64,000 nt of DNA from Fodinicola feengrottensis. GTDB taxonomy: Bacteria > Actinomycetota > Actinomycetes > Mycobacteriales > HKI-0501. The position numbers and the translations under genes are program-made. Positions 49,142 through 58,046 of the stretch are shown here, one piece after another (position 1 is the stretch's first letter; each line of letters begins with the position of its first letter). The notes under the pieces are model-generated. The model had not been told where the DNA came from, made no database searches, and saw nothing but the letters and a program-made list of their open reading frames with translations. The DNA lies in NCBI RefSeq assembly GCF_010993775.1, contig NZ_WOTO01000029.1:46135-110134 (forward strand). Direction: 5' to 3'.

Positions 49142-50356
49142 ATGTCGCTCCAGGTCGAGGGCGGGACGTTGCGATTCCATTCGTTGTCTTTCCTACCGGA
49201 GGGTGGCGAGGTTGTCGTCGGGCGTACCGATGTCGACTCGTACGGCGTGTTTCCCGACGACGGCGCCGCGCTGCTCCAAGAGCTCGTCGCCGGCCGGGCC
49301 ACCGAGGATGCCGCCCAGTGGTACAGCAAGACGTACGGCGAAGACGTCGACATGGCCGAATTTGTCGAGACACTTCGGGAACTTGACTTTCTCCGTGTCG
49401 ATGACGTGGCACGGGTTGGACCGGTGCGGTGGCAGCGGCTTGGCCGGGCGATGTTCTCGCCACCCGCCTGGTGTTGTTACGCTCTCCTGGTCGCGGTGGC
49501 GGTGGTGCTTTTGGTGCTGGATCCGCGTTTGTTGCCCAGTCGTCAGCACATCTTCTTCTCGCCCTATTTGCTGGTCATCGAGGTGACACTGTTCTGCGGG
49601 CAGCTTCCGCTGTCCATGTGGCATGAGATGTTCCATGTCCTCGCGGGCCGGCGCCTGGGACTGCCTTGTCGTACCCGAGTGGGGCGAAGATTCTATTTGC
49701 TGGTGTTCGAGACGGCGATTGACGGACTGGTGGTCGTACCGCGGCGCAAGCGCTATCTGCCGATGCTCGCTGGGATGCTGGCTGACCTGCTGGGTATGTC
49801 CGTACTGACGATTGTCGCGTATCTCACCCGCGAGCCGGACGGTACGATCTCGCTGGTTGGTCATGTCTGTCTCGCGCTCGTGCTCACCTCGGTCCTGAGG
49901 GTCGTCTGGCAGTTCTATTTCTTCATGCGTACGGATATCTACTATTTGGTCACCACCGTGCTCGGGTGTGTGGATTTGCACGGAACGAGCAGCGCGATGA
50001 TCGGCAACGGTGTCAAGCGTCTGTTGGGACGGCGGGATCGTTTGATTGACCCGGAAAACTGGCATCCGCGAGACCGTCAGGTGGCGAAATGGTATGCCCC
50101 GCTGCACGTCGCCGGTTACGCCGTCATGCTGGCCGTTCTGGTGTTCGCCATTGTTCCGATCGGCTGGCAGTTCCTGACGACCGCGATGCACACCCTGCTG
50201 TCCGGTGACGCGCGGCCGGCGCGACTTGCCGATGCGGCCGCCATGCTCGTCATCAACGTCAGCCAGCTCGCTTTCGCGGCCTTTCTGGCCGTCCGCGAGC
50301 GCCGCGGCCGCGGCACGTTGTCCAGCCAGGAAAAGAACTTCAAGGAGCGCGCATGA
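49142..50356 (+). CDS. Membrane M50-type zinc protease with N-terminal PqqD-like domain
   Basis: 404 residues, ATG 49142, frame intact. Residues ~1-90 (GGEVVVGRTDVDSYGVFPDD, AALLQELVAGRATEDAAQWY, VETLRELDFL) have the strand-helix pattern of PqqD-like RiPP recognition elements. From ~108 on there are about six membrane helices. The zinc motif HEMFH is at 161-165 inside the second hydrophobic region, and TDIYYLVTTVLGCVDLHG at ~260-280 matches the second metal-ligand region of YydH-type peptide zinc proteases. It would bind a leader and cut or export the peptide at the membrane. It follows the precursor-like gene and its stop overlaps the next start (ATGA). Confidence 0.8.
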   Translation: MSLQVEGGTLRFHSLSFLPEGGEVVVGRTDVDSYGVFPDDGAALLQELVAGRATEDAAQWYSKTYGEDVDMAEFVETLRELDFLRVDDVARVGPVRWQRLGRAMFSPPAWCCYALLVAVAVVLLVLDPRLLPSRQHIFFSPYLLVIEVTLFCGQLPLSMWHEMFHVLAGRRLGLPCRTRVGRRFYLLVFETAIDGLVVVPRRKRYLPMLAGMLADLLGMSVLTIVAYLTREPDGTISLVGHVCLALVLTSVLRVVWQFYFFMRTDIYYLVTTVLGCVDLHGTSSAMIGNGVKRLLGRRDRLIDPENWHPRDRQVAKWYAPLHVAGYAVMLAVLVFAIVPIGWQFLTTAMHTLLSGDARPARLADAAAMLVINVSQLAFAAFLAVRERRGRGTLSSQEKNFKERA

Positions 50357-52433
50357 ACACCGCCAACCACCTGTGGGTCGCGACATCGAGTAGGAAGGCC
50401 GGTCGCGCGCTGGTCGCGTCGCTGCGCCTGGGAACGCCGTTCGCGACGATCGACGCGCACCACCGCCTTCGCGGCCCGTACACCATGGGTGGCAGCATGT
50501 TGCGTACTATCGCGCCAGACTTGTTGAGTCACCATCGCGAACTCGCTCAGCGGCATGACCTGGAACTGCTCGCCATCGCGCCGGAGCTCGCCGACAGCCT
50601 CGAATGCCAGCGAGTCACGTTGATGGCCACCGCCGCTCCGCAGGATCGGACCAGGTATTTCTCGGCTACCCAGACCGCGCGGCTGGCACACGGATTCGTC
50701 GATCTCCTGCTGGCATACCTCGCGCGCCTGGACGGTCCAGCGCCATTGGTGGTGATAGAGAACGCCGAGCTGTCGGAGGCCACCGACGTCGAGCTCCTGA
50801 CGATTCTCCTTCGCCGCGCCGACCCGCGGCGGCTGCGGTTGGTGATCTGTACGGCCGGTGAGGTCAGCGAACCGCTCGCCGGATTTCTTGGCAAGTACAC
50901 CACCAAAGTCCAGGCCGACGAGATATCCGAGAACGATGACTCGTGGACTGATGATCCGGCGGATTATGTGGCGGCGGAATGCGTCGGCGACGATCGGCAG
51001 CGAGCCGCCTACCTGGCCCTGGATCCGGCCGAGCGCGCCGCCCTGCATGACCAGCGCGCACGGGATCTGCTGGGGCGCAACGAGTTCTCGCTGCAGCTTG
51101 GTGCTGTCCCTTACCATCTCGTGCGCGGCAGCGATCCGGCCGGTGCCGGCGCCAAGGCCGCCGAGATAGCTCTCCAGCACTGCCTAATGCAGGGTTTCTA
51201 CGAGTCGGTGTTGCATTTCGGTCGGCACGTACTGGACTTGCTTGACTGGTCAGTGGACGGCGAACGTTGCTGGCTGGCCACCGTCAAGATGGGGACCGCG
51301 CTTTCGGCGCTGGACCGGCCGGCGGAGGCGGAGCAGGTGTACGAGGACGCCTGCCGCAGCAGCACGCTGCCCGCTGTCCATCTGGGTCCGCGTACGGGCG
51401 TGCGATGCTCTACACCCGCTTCTACGACGAAAAGCGGGACCAGGGGCGGGCGATGTCTTTGATCAACACTGCCATCTGCATCGCGTCACTCGGCACCGAA
51501 CAGCAACGCCGGGCGTACAACGTCACCTTTCAGGAAAACGGCAGAGCGCTCGTCGAAATGCACCTTGGCAACTTCTCGGCGGCACTGCGCCTGCTGGACG
51601 CGGGGCTGGCCCGGTTGGATGAGGAGGTCGATCCTGGCCGGTTCGCGCCGCACCGCTCGGTGCTCATGTACAACAGGGCGAAGCTGTTGAGTCGTATTGG
51701 TTCGCCGGAGGAGGCGCTTCGGGCGTACGACGCGGTGATCGGCGTCGACCCCAACTATTCGGAGTACTACGTCGAGCGGGCCGAAGTGCATCGGCAGCTG
51801 GGCGCGGTGGAGCTGGCCTTTTCCGACTACGAAACGGCAATCCGGCTCAGCCCGCCGTATCCACAAACCCATTTCAACCGCGGCGACCTGGCGATGGAAC
51901 AGGGCGACCTGCCGCGCGCGCGATCGCGGATTTCGACCGCGCTCTTGAGCTGGATGACACATTGGTGGACGGCTATGTCAACCGGGCCACCTGCCAGTTG
52001 GATCTCGATGAGTGGGAGAAGGCAGGCGAGGACATCGACACCGGGCTCGTTCTGAGTCCCGACCATCCGCAGCTGCGTTGTTTGCAAGGTATGTTCGAAC
52101 AGCGTCGTGGAAATCTGCCGGCGGCCCGCGAGGCTTTCGCCGCCGCGGTAGAGCTCGATCCGTCGCTGGCCGCCGGTTGGTGCAACTTCGGAATACTGGC
52201 ATTTTGACGAGGGCGAGATCAGCGCGGCCATCAGCTATTTCGACCGGGCCATCGCGCTCGACGACGACCCGACGATACGGATGAACCGCGGCATCGCGCG
52301 CCACCAGGCCGGCCAGCACGCTGAAGCGATCGAGGATTTTTCCTTCGCGCTCTTGACTGTCGACGAAGACGACGCCGGCGAGCTGCTCAGCCACCGAGAT
52401 CAGTGCCTGCGTGAGCTCGTGTCCAAGCCCTAG
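50353..52433 (+). CDS. ATPase-like/TPR protein of the peptide locus (three frame breaks)
   Basis: About 693 residues, ATG 50353 overlapping the protease stop. The N-terminal ~180 residues look like a degenerate STAND-type NTPase: GPYTMGGSMLRTIAPDL at 41-57 sits where a P-loop would be but lacks GK, and PLVVIENAEL at 131-140 fits Walker B. A linker with 'ERAALHDQRARDLL' follows, then 10 or so TPR units (for example YEDACRSSTLPA, EALRAYDAVIGVDPNYSEYYVERAEV, AISYFDRAIALDDDP). Frame changes occur near 51395, 51930 and 52205. TPR proteins scaffold other proteins; here it may dock precursor and protease, which is inference. Confidence 0.72.
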
Positions 52434-52640
52434 TGGTCTGTCTGTGGCGTGCTGAATCGCTGGTCGTTGCTGATGACAAATGTCCCTGGCGTTCGCTACC
52501 GCCTGCATGTTCTACTCGACCGGCACTTTCGCGGTGCGGACCGCAAAGTCTCCGCCGCGGCGAAGGTGCGTACGCACATGCCGTCATATCTGAGGTGACC
52601 ATCGGTCACCGGGCGGTAGTCGAGATTGGAGCATGAGCTT

Positions 52641-53045
52641 ATGAAGGTGAGTAGCGGTGTGCGGCGCACTCTCGCCGTCCTTGTCGCAGCGGTGACAGCT
52701 ACGGCCTTGATTCTGGCGGCGACATCGCCGGCCGAAGCTTCCACGGTGCGGCCGATGTACTGGACTAGCAACGCGCACATTTGGATCAGCGTCGAAAAGG
52801 ATTTCCAGTTTTACACCGCGGTCAAGTTGCAGAGTGTCCCGAGTGGCAACTCGGTGTATGGCCATTGGGCCGCGTGGAACGCTGACGACCCCAGTCAATC
52901 CGGCAACACCGCGGAGCGGTGGTGGACCGTCAGTGAAGGGCAGAGCCAGATCGCCAACACGTGGCGTCATACCTGTGCGACTTTCTGGGTCCACGGCACC
53001 GGCTACACCGAGTGGGGGCCAGCGCTCTGCGCGTTCGCCTATTAG
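52641..53045 (+). CDS. Small secreted protein
   Basis: 134 residues, ATG 52641. The signal peptide (VRRTLAVLVAAVTATALILAA, cleavage near AEA/S) precedes a ~100-residue mature part rich in tryptophan and aromatic residues (MYWTSNAHIWISVEKDF, YGHWAAWNADD, ERWWTVSEGQ) with two cysteines (HTCATFW, ALCAFAY). This suggests a secreted beta-sandwich, perhaps wall- or carbohydrate-binding. No family recognised. It ends 28 bases before a very strong hairpin. Confidence 0.6.
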   Translation: MKVSSGVRRTLAVLVAAVTATALILAATSPAEASTVRPMYWTSNAHIWISVEKDFQFYTAVKLQSVPSGNSVYGHWAAWNADDPSQSGNTAERWWTVSEGQSQIANTWRHTCATFWVHGTGYTEWGPALCAFAY

Positions 53046-53072
53046 CAGCGCCTCATCGGGGCTAGGAAGCTC

Positions 53073-53125
53073 GTCCGCATGGCCCCCATGCTTGCGTCTG
53101 ACGCAAGTATGGGGGCCATGCGGAC
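53073..53125. terminator. 26-bp near-perfect hairpin downstream of the secreted protein
   Basis: The 26 bases at 53073-53098 are complementary to 53100-53125 with one G-T pair as the only deviation; the arms are separated by a single base, so the folded loop is TCTGA. It starts with GTCCGCATGGCCCCCATG. No T tract follows. Position fits a terminator, but the length is exceptional. Confidence 0.7.
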
Positions 53126-53375
53126 GTCCGGCGGGGCGGAATTAGGAGCCTGGAGCCGTGGATTTACGGCCCCGCGTGTTCGTGTCCGGTCGAATTAATT
53201 AGGTGGAGACGGACCCTTTACAACCATGATCTAAGGCGTGTACGAAGTGACCCAGCAGCCCATCTTCGAAATGTTCCCTGGCAGTGCGGAACGGCATACC
53301 TACTGAGGCGATAAGCGCGGCCCTCGTACGAGGGTCACGGGCCTGGTCGGCATCGAGAGAAAAGGGGCGTGGACA

Positions 53376-53929
53376 ATGGAAAACGTGATCAGTCGTGGGT
53401 GGAGTCGAGGACTCCTGGTGGGCGCTCTCGCGGCGGCGTTGGTCGGTGGCACGGCTGCGGCCGCGCAGGCCGGCGTCGATCCAGCGCTGGCGGCGGGGAC
53501 GCATCGGCCGGCCACCGTGGTACGGCCGCTGGACTGCTCGTCGATTCCGTCCACCGCGGACGACAATATTCTGCGGATCCTGCGGGACGTGTGGGAAACC
53601 AGCGGGGCGTCGACGACCGGGTGCGGTTGGCTGAATTCGAGACGGCTTGGGTGGAGTCGCATGCCAACAATCTGCCGTGTGGTGACCAGGACTCGATTGG
53701 TGTCTTCCAACAGCGGCCGAGCCAGGGCTGGGGCACGTACGACCAGATCATGGATCCGTACTATGCCACCAACAAATTCCTCGACTATGCCATTCCGACG
53801 GCGGCCGACAACACCTGGATGACGGCCGGCCAGGTCGCGCAGGCCGTCCAGCGCTCGGAATACCCGGACCGGTACGAAGAGGCCCAGGGCATCGCGCAGG
53901 ACATGATCAATCGTTCGTGGGGGCTGTAA
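53376..53929 (+). CDS. Secreted lysozyme-like protein (frame break)
   Basis: About 184 residues. A signal peptide (GLLVGALAAALVGGTAAAAQA) precedes a helical lysozyme-like domain: LAEFETAWVESHANNLPCGD has the likely catalytic glutamate, and DSIGVFQQRPSQGWGTYDQI then YATNKFLDYAI are conserved in actinobacterial transglycosylase-like proteins. One base is off near 53605. It is probably a peptidoglycan hydrolase acting outside the cell. Confidence 0.8.
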
Positions 53930-53970
53930 ATCCGACCGGAACGGCTCTCAGTGTGGCGAGCCGGACCTGC

Positions 53971-54879
53971 TCAGGCGCCGCCTTTCCAGTGATGGTCCGC
54001 GACCGCGGCGGCCGTGCGCTCCAGGGCGCTCTGGGTGTCCGCGTACGTGCGCTGGGCGACGGCGATGTAGAGACAGTCCAGGATCAGCATCTGTGCGTGC
54101 CGCCCGGCCATGCTGCCGGAGCGGAAGGAGATTTCCCTGGACACGGTCTCCAGCACGATGTCGCTGACCTTCGCGAGCCGTGCACGCGGCGAGTTCGTGA
54201 CTGCGATCGTGGTGGCGCCCTGGTCCCGGGCCAGCGCGGTCGCCTCCACGACCTCTTTTGTCCCGCCGGTGTGTGAAATCGCGAGTACGACGTCCCCAGT
54301 AGTCAGCAGTGCGGCGCTTGCCAGCGCGTCGTGGATCTCGTTCCAGGCGCTCGTACGCCGGCCTATCCGGTTCAGTCGCCGGCTGAATTCGCCGGCGGTG
54401 GATGCGCTGCTGCCGCTCACGCCGTAAATGTCGATGCTCCGGGCGGTGGCTATTCGCTCGGCAGCAGTTTCCAGCGCGACCAGATCGATGCGGGCGGCGG
54501 TGTCCTCCAGCGCGCGTACGTCGGCGGCGAGCAGTTGGGCGAGAACCCGCGGCATCGGCTCGTCCGGCGCGACCCCGCTGGTTCCTTCCGACCAGGCCGG
54601 CGTCGGATGGACCGGGTCGTGGCTCATCCGCCCGACCTCCGCGGCCAGCGCCAGCCGCAACTCGCCGTAGCCGGACAACCCGACGGACCGGCAGAACCGA
54701 GTGACCGTCGTACGAGAGATGTCACAGCTCGCGGCGAGGTCGACGATGGTGGTGGCCGCGACCTGCGCCGGATGGGCGAGGACCTCCCGGGCAAGCCGCT
54801 GCTCGGCCTCCGAGAGCGTCGGCAGGACGGCACTGACACGCGCGTGGACGGAACCGCCGAACGGAGCGTTGGGACCCAA
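53971..54879 (-). CDS. RpiR/MurR-family regulator (HTH plus SIS domain)
   Basis: 302 residues; TTG 54879 has GGAG 4 bases upstream, and later in-frame starts are possible. The HTH reads VAATTIVDLAASCDISRTTVTRFCRSVGLSGYGEL. The SIS sugar-phosphate domain follows from ~130: ARSIDIYGVSGSSASTAGEF and GDVVLAISHTGGTKEVVEA, where the two Ser/Thr loops bind a phosphosugar. Frame intact. It may control the nearby wall-hydrolase genes or a distant amino-sugar pathway. Confidence 0.9.
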   Translation of the reverse strand: MGPNAPFGGSVHARVSAVLPTLSEAEQRLAREVLAHPAQVAATTIVDLAASCDISRTTVTRFCRSVGLSGYGELRLALAAEVGRMSHDPVHPTPAWSEGTSGVAPDEPMPRVLAQLLAADVRALEDTAARIDLVALETAAERIATARSIDIYGVSGSSASTAGEFSRRLNRIGRRTSAWNEIHDALASAALLTTGDVVLAISHTGGTKEVVEATALARDQGATTIAVTNSPRARLAKVSDIVLETVSREISFRSGSMAGRHAQMLILDCLYIAVAQRTYADTQSALERTAAAVADHHWKGGA

Positions 54880-54950
54880 ACGCTCCGCTGGCGGGGCTGC
54901 TGCTGCTCATGGTCGCTACGGTTGCCCATCGGGCGGCGACCCGTCAACCG

Positions 54951-56330
54951 TCAGTGGTTCCAGGCGCCGGTAATGGGGGTGTCGTTTTGTTGTCCGAATG
55001 CGGTGGTGATGTCGGTGTGTGGGGTGATGTTGGAGTTGCAGAGGTAGTAGACGCCGGTGGTTTGTCGGTAGACGCCGATGGTGGTGTAGCCATCTGCGTT
55101 CCAGTCTCCGGTGACTGGTACATCGCCGGTCGCACCGAAGGTGATGGAGCCGTCGGTGTGTGCGGTGATGTTGGAGTTGTCGAAGTAGAAGGTGGAGTTG
55201 CTGGGTCGGTAGACGCCGACTGTCGTGCAGCCGTCGCCGTCCCAGTCTCCGGTGATGGGTACGTCGCCTTTTTGGCCGAAGGTGAGTGAGCCGTCGATGC
55301 GGCTGGTGATGTTGGAGTTGTCGAAGTAGAAGGTGGACGTGCTGGGTCGGTAGACGCCGACTGTGGTGGAGCCGTCGCAGCAGTCCCAGTCGCCGGTGAC
55401 GGGGATGTCGCCGAATTGTCCGAAGGCGAGTGAGCCGTCGGTATTGCCGGTGATGTTGGAGTTGTCGAAATAGAAGGTGGAGGTGCTGGGGCGGAAGGTG
55501 CCTACGGTGGTGAAGCCGTCGGCGTTCCAGTCGCCGGTGACGGGGATGTCGCCTTGGGCACCGAAAAAACGAGTGTTCCGTCGGTGTGGCCGTTGGTCGT
55601 TGAATTGCTGAAAATGAACGTGGAGCTGAGTCCGCGATAAACGCCGAGCGTCGTGGTGTAATGCGGGCGTCCACCGCCGGTGGACAGCGTGATGCCGGAG
55701 TAGTACGTGGTCAGGATGCGCTGGTACGAGTACCCGGCCACCGCGCAGGCTTGTGATCCGTACTGGCTCATCTTGCTGCCGTCCGCGCCGGCGCCGCAGC
55801 CCTCGCCATTGTTTCCGGTCAGGTTCGCGCGGTATTGGCTTTCGAAAATCGCGCCGCCACGGTGCATGGAGACCGGCCAGGTGGGCGTCCACCGCGGCGT
55901 CGGTCGACGGCTGATGGCTCCCGGCCTTGTAAACCTGGGAGCTGGTGCTGTCGTACACGTCGAAGCACTGGCCACCGGACGTACGGTCGCCGGAATGGTT
56001 TGTCCAGTACCAGGCGTAAGTTTTCGCTGCCATCGCGCCGGCTTGCAGTGCGGCCGCGCTCCAGCTCGCGATCCATTCGTTGGGCAGCACGTCCTTGACG
56101 TACTGTTCGAATGGCACTGTGACAATGGACCCGGTCGCGGTGATAAGGACACGGATCGAAGCCGGCGGATTATTGTCGTCGTAGTGGCCATTGCATCCGG
56201 TCGAGGCGAGCGGACCGACCGTGGTTCCCATGGTGCTGGGCAATGCGTTGGCGGCAGCCGCCTTGGTCACGCCAAGCACCATTGCCAACGCCACTAACGG
56301 TACGAGCGTCCACTGATATTTCTTCACCAT
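54951..56330 (-). CDS. Secreted SpoIID/LytB-type protein with repeat tail (two compensating breaks)
   Basis: About 459 residues, ATG 56330 after GGAGGG. A signal peptide (LVPLVALAMVLGVTKAAAA) precedes a SpoIID domain: FEQYVKDVLPNEWIASWSAAALQAGAMAAKTYAWYW and later GCGAGADGSKMSQYGSQACAVAGYSYQRILTTYYSG, where the glutamate is the likely lytic transglycosylase residue. The tail has about five repeats of ~47 residues (VTGDWN.DG.TTVG..RPS.STFYFDNSNIT). Frame breaks near 55860 and at the six-A run 55564-55569 bracket a ~100-codon stretch in another frame. The tail is nearly identical to that of the upstream NlpC/P60 gene. Confidence 0.82.
   Translation of the reverse strand: MVKKYQWTLVPLVALAMVLGVTKAAAANALPSTMGTTVGPLASTGCNGHYDDNNPPASIRVLITATGSIVTVPFEQYVKDVLPNEWIASWSAAALQAGAMAAKTYAWYWTNHSGDRTSGGQCFDVYDSTSSQVYKAGSHQPSTDAAVDAHLAGLHAPWRRDFRKPIPREPDRKQWRGLRRRRGRQQDEPVRITSLRGGRVLVPAHPDHVLLRHHAVHRRWTPALHHDARRLSRTQLHVHFQQFNDQRPHRRNTRFFGAQGDIPVTGDWNADGFTTVGTFRPSTSTFYFDNSNITGNTDGSLAFGQFGDIPVTGDWDCCDGSTTVGVYRPSTSTFYFDNSNITSRIDGSLTFGQKGDVPITGDWDGDGCTTVGVYRPSNSTFYFDNSNITAHTDGSITFGATGDVPVTGDWNADGYTTIGVYRQTTGVYYLCNSNITPHTDITTAFGQQNDTPITGAWNH
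54960..55620. repeat. Repeat-tail block A
   Basis: About four and a half units with a 141-base period; the landmark TTGGAGTTGTCGAAGTAGAA recurs about every 141 bases. The block matches block B (56360-57060) along its whole length with few changes, including codon-level identity in most units. Within the block one unit has an extra CAG-type triplet (DCCDG against DCDG). Confidence 0.8.
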
Positions 56331-56354
56331 TTCTTCCCTCCTTTCGGCCACGGC

Positions 56355-57674
56355 TCAGTGGTTCCAGGCGCCGGTTATCGGTGTGTGTGTCGTTTTGTTG
56401 CCCGAAGGCGGTGGTGATGTCGGTGTGTGGAGTGATGTTGGAATTGCAGAGGTAGAAGACCCCGGTTGTCGGCCGGAAGACGCCAATCGTGGTGTAGCCG
56501 TCCCCGTTCCAGTCGCCGGTGACTGGTACGTCGCCGGTGGCGCCGAAGGTGATGGAGCCGTCGGTGTGTGCGGTGATGTTGGAGTTGTCGAAGTAGAAGG
56601 TGGAGTTGCTGGGTCGATAGACGCCAACCGTCGTGCAGCCGTCGCCGTCCCAGTCGCCGGTGATGGGTATGTCACCCTTCTGGCCGAAGGTGAGTGAGCC
56701 GTCGATGCGGCTGGTGATGTTGGAGTTGTCGAAGTAAAAGGTCGAGTTGCTGTCTCGATAGACGCCAACCGTCGTGGAGCCGTCGCAGTCCCAGTCTCCG
56801 GTGACCGGGTGGTCGCCGAATTGTCCAAAGGCGAGCGAGCCGTCGGTGTTGCCGGTGATGTTGGAGTTGTCGAAATAGAAGGTGGAGGTGCTGGGGCGGA
56901 AGGTGCCTACGGTGGTGAAGCCGTCGGCGTTCCAGTCGCCACTGACCGGAATGTCGCCCTGTGCACCGAAAGTCAAGGTCCCGTCGGTGTGGCCGCTCGT
57001 GGTCGAGTTGCTGAAAGAGAACGTCGAGCTTAATCCGCGGTAAATGCCGAGTGTCGTGGTGTAATGCGGGCGCCCAGTGAACAGTCGTGCGCCGCCATAG
57101 AAGTCTGTGTGGGCCGACAGGTTGGAGACCTTGACCAGCTCGCCAGAGTTGGCGGCCTCCACGATCCAGCCGGCGCCGAGATACATGGCGACGTGATGGA
57201 TCCCGGCGACAGTGTTGTTGCTGCTGTAGAAAAGCAGATCACCGGGGAGAGCTTGAGCGGTGCTGTAGAAGTGCGTCTTCACCGCCGGTGAATGCCATTG
57301 TGCATCGGTGTTTCCCGATCCGAGGATGTCCGGGCCGAGCGCGAGGGCGTAGCCGTAGCGGACCAACCCGGAGCAGTCGAGACCTTTGACATGGCAGTCG
57401 TTGGGCGCGCCATTGTTCGGGTCGCATTGACCCAGCGTCGGGCCCGGTTGCGGGCCGTGCCCGCCGCCCCATGAGTAGGGCACGCCGATTTGGTAGCAGG
57501 TATTGATAACCGCGTTGTTCGCTTGCTGTGCTGCTCCACACGGCGAGTACGCCGCACGCTGGCGCGCGCCTGCGCCGGACTGCTGTTCGCGAGCCCGCTC
57601 GCGAACAGCGACAGAGCGATCAGGAGTACGGCCGAGAATCTCGGCCAGCCGGTTCGGTGGGTTGCTACTTCCAT
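56355..57674 (-). CDS. Secreted NlpC/P60 peptidoglycan hydrolase with repeat tail (frame breaks)
   Basis: About 439 residues, ATG 57674 (AGGG upstream). A signal peptide (FSAVLLIALSLFASGLANSSPAQA) precedes the NlpC/P60 domain: GVPYSWGGG, then CHVKGLDCSGLVRYGYALAL with the catalytic cysteine, GDLLFYSSNNTVAGIHHVAMYLG with the histidine. The tail of ~47-residue repeats follows. The frame shifts near 57540, just after the signal, and in a (TG)n run near 56385-56395 at the very end, where TPITGAWNH is expected. A D,L-endopeptidase cutting wall peptides. It is 24 bases upstream of the SpoIID-type gene, on the same strand. Confidence 0.85.
56360..57060. repeat. Repeat-tail block B
   Basis: Second copy of the 141-base-period repeat, at the 3' end of the NlpC/P60 gene. 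It matches block A over about 650 bases. The shared tail in two otherwise unrelated proteins points to duplication or gene conversion. Confidence 0.8.
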
Positions 57675-57732
57675 GGTGTGCATCCCTTCGGCGGCGCCGC
57701 GGTGAGCGGGTGGGCAGGGGGCGGCGCAGGGA

Positions 57733-57835
57733 GTGGGGCGGCTGCCCCACGGGAGAGGTGGACGGTTCGCCTTGTGAATAATGCCCGTGCTTGCTTGTGC
57801 GGGCATGATCTTTGCCCGCGACCTCTCGCGTGTCA
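57733..57835 (-). promoter_or_regulatory. Promoter and structured leader of the NlpC/P60 operon
   Basis: On the minus strand TTGACA (57835-57830), 17 bases and AAAGAT (57812-57807) form a plausible promoter. The leader then holds two stem-loops: ATGCCCG/CGGGCAT (57781-57806) and GTGGGGC/GCCCCAC (57733-57750). I could not match the leader to the c-di-AMP (ydaO) riboswitch that often precedes such genes. A perfect TGACAATTGTCA palindrome lies further upstream at 57895-57906. Confidence 0.45.
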
Positions 57836-57942
57836 ATGGAGAGAGCACACATTCCCCAAGTTGGCCCCCGATTTGCCGTCAACCGTTCCTCGTATGACAA
57901 TTGTCAAAAGACGGCCCCCGGAGAGAATTCCCCTATATCTCG

Positions 57943-58015
57943 ATAAAAAACACCGCGAACTCGACGTATTCGCTGGCGATCCGCCGGTAAAGGCAGCGAA
58001 AACGTCGAGTTCGCG
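57943..58015 (-). terminator. Strong intrinsic terminator of the permease gene
   Basis: CGCGAACTCGACGT (57954-57967) pairs with ACGTCGAGTTCGCG (58002-58015); inside, after an A-A mismatch, TTCGCTG pairs with CAGCGAA. The 21-bp stem is followed on the minus strand by GTGTTTTTTATCG, a real T tract. It lies 30 bases after the permease stop. Confidence 0.88.
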
Positions 58016-58046
58016 AAGGGCAGCGTTGGCCCAGGTCATCGTCCGG

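Noticed and set aside
54960..57060. CRISPR array
   Set aside because: The 141-base period is coding and encodes near-identical protein repeats; there are no short direct repeats with unique spacers.
57675..57840. c-di-AMP (ydaO) riboswitch in the NlpC/P60 leader
   Set aside because: The conserved ydaO segments could not be found by eye; only two simple hairpins are present.
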